A DNA stretch of 6,324 nucleotides, from positions 1 through 6,324 of the forward strand of contig PMYF01000346.1 in NCBI GenBank assembly GCA_003171295.1, in the 5' to 3' direction. Origin of the DNA: Acidobacteriota bacterium. GTDB taxonomy: Bacteria > Acidobacteriota > Terriglobia > UBA7540. The stretch's first letter is position 1. Every line of letters starts with the position of its first letter. The notes below the pieces were generated by a model. It was not told the origin of the DNA. It made no database searches and saw nothing but the letters and a program-made list of their open reading frames with translations. This document shows, one piece after another, positions 5,444 to 6,324 of the stretch. The translations under genes and the position numbers were made by a program.

Positions 5444-6324
5444 ATGTCCCATCCAAGAAATCGTCGCGATTTCCTGAAGAGTTCAGCGATGGCCGCGCTC
5501 GGGGGCACCGTGATGTCCTCGGGAGCCCAAGCGGCGGCGCCTCCCCTCCCGCAGCAGGGCGCCCCCACGACTGCCCTGCCCAAGACGGCCAGCCCGGGAC
5601 TCCCCACCGGCAAACTAGGGAATCTGACTGTGACCCGAATGATCCTGGGATGCAATCAAGTCAGCGGCTACGCGCATTGCCGCGATTTGAACTACGTGTC
5701 ACGCCTGATGCAGGAATACCAGACGGACGAGCGGGTGCTCAATACCTGGCAACTGTGTGAGGAGCACGGCATCAACACGATACTTTCCGATCCCTTCGAA
5801 AAACCTGTGCGCCTGATGAAGCAGTACCGCCGGGATCGCGGCGGCAAGATCCAATGGATTTCGGAGGTTCATCCCCACGCGCCTGAGTCCGGCATACGTT
5901 TGCCGCACCTCAAAGAAAACTTGAAGCAGGTGCTCGATAACGGGCCGCACGCCATTTACATTCAGGGCGCCGTTACGGACACTTTCGTACAACGGGGCCT
6001 GCTCGACGAGTTGGGCGAGGCGCTGGAAGCGATGAAGCAATCCGGTCTGCCCGCGGGTCTCGGTGCCCACTCGGTGGAGACTCCCAACCGTTGCATGGCA
6101 GCGGGGATTCAGCCCGACTTCTTCATGAAGACTTTCCACTCCGATGATTACTGGTCCGCGACCCCGCGCGAAGAACGCATTGAATTCAACGTGGATTCAG
6201 ACAGTCCCAACAATCATGACAACATCTGGGACATCAAGCCGGAAGTTACCCGAGAAGTGATGGGCAGCTTTCAGAAACCCTGGATCGCCTTCAAGGTCAT
6301 GGCAGCGGGAGCCATTCCACCCGA
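5444..6324 (+). CDS. Tat-signal protein with aldo/keto-reductase-like TIM-barrel sequence (3' truncated)
   Basis: The frame opens at ATG 5444 and runs without a stop to the window end, giving 293 codons plus two bases. It begins with a twin-arginine signal, N6-R-R-D-F-L-K12 followed by an Ala/Gly-rich hydrophobic stretch to about A32, so it is probably exported folded, possibly with a cofactor. A Pro/Ala-rich linker (33-55) leads to GKLGNLTVTRMILGCNQ (56-72), which resembles the first strand region of aldo/keto reductases. Later segments are HAIYIQGAVTD, GLPAGLGAHSVETPNRCMAAG, PDFFMKTFHSDDYWSATP and KPWIAFKVMAAGAI, an alternating strand/helix pattern suited to a TIM barrel. I recall similar uncharacterised Tat proteins from Planctomycetes-type genomes, but could not check. 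The usual AKR catalytic Asp-Tyr-Lys-His set is not recognisable, so an oxidoreductase activity should not be assumed. An in-frame TAG at 5402 limits the start; AAGG at 5434-5437 is a weak RBS. Existence of the gene is firm, function uncertain. Confidence 0.85.
   Translation, partial: MSHPRNRRDFLKSSAMAALGGTVMSSGAQAAAPPLPQQGAPTTALPKTASPGLPTGKLGNLTVTRMILGCNQVSGYAHCRDLNYVSRLMQEYQTDERVLNTWQLCEEHGINTILSDPFEKPVRLMKQYRRDRGGKIQWISEVHPHAPESGIRLPHLKENLKQVLDNGPHAIYIQGAVTDTFVQRGLLDELGEALEAMKQSGLPAGLGAHSVETPNRCMAAGIQPDFFMKTFHSDDYWSATPREERIEFNVDSDSPNNHDNIWDIKPEVTREVMGSFQKPWIAFKVMAAGAIPP

Noticed and set aside
5072..5456. Minus-strand open frames over the intergenic repeat
   Set aside because: Their peptides contain FPRKRES and IPAKAGI strings, the usual spurious translation of interspersed palindromic repeats.
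5209..5760. Plus-strand open frame of 183 codons across the repeat and the start of the last gene
   Set aside because: It begins inside the palindromic repeat, its peptide is Arg/Pro-rich without motifs, and from 5444 it overlaps the Tat-signal gene, which reads in another frame with clear protein features.

Overview
The window looks like chromosomal DNA from a GC-rich, Gram-negative soil-type bacterium, most probably an acidobacterium. The main clue is the first gene, a very large TonB-dependent receptor of the Oar/CarboxypepD_reg-like type that is greatly expanded in Acidobacteria. A sulfatase-like/TPR fusion and a Tat-exported TIM-barrel-like protein fit the same kind of genome. The taxonomic call is inference from protein style, not a search result.

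Layout, all genes on the + strand: (1) bases 1-2063, the C-terminal beta-barrel part of an outer-membrane TonB-dependent receptor, cut off at its 5' end by the window edge and carrying an 11-C homopolymer; (2) 2073-2108, a perfect 16-bp hairpin closed by a UUCG tetraloop just after the receptor stop; (3) 2137-4104, an exported alkaline-phosphatase-superfamily (sulfatase-like) enzyme fused to C-terminal TPRs, with Thr where sulfatases carry the formylglycine Cys/Ser; (4) 4145-5032, a signal-peptide-bearing M55 (DppA-type) D-aminopeptidase homologue with its own good ribosome binding site, 40 bases behind gene 3 and probably co-transcribed with it; (5) 5033-5443, a 411-base intergenic stretch with an 83-bp interspersed palindromic repeat and a short CGCAGA repeat; (6) 5444 to the window end, the N-terminal part of a Tat-signal protein with an aldo/keto-reductase-like start, cut off at 6324.

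All four proteins appear to act at or beyond the inner membrane (outer-membrane receptor, two Sec-type signal peptides, one Tat signal). That suggests envelope or scavenging functions, but nothing in the sequence ties them into one pathway. I found no tRNA, rRNA, CRISPR array, transposase, phage gene or recognisable defence system. The points most worth a second look are the Thr-for-Cys nucleophile change, the poly-C tract in the receptor, the dRS3-like repeat element, and the aldo/keto-reductase-like protein without the usual catalytic residues.
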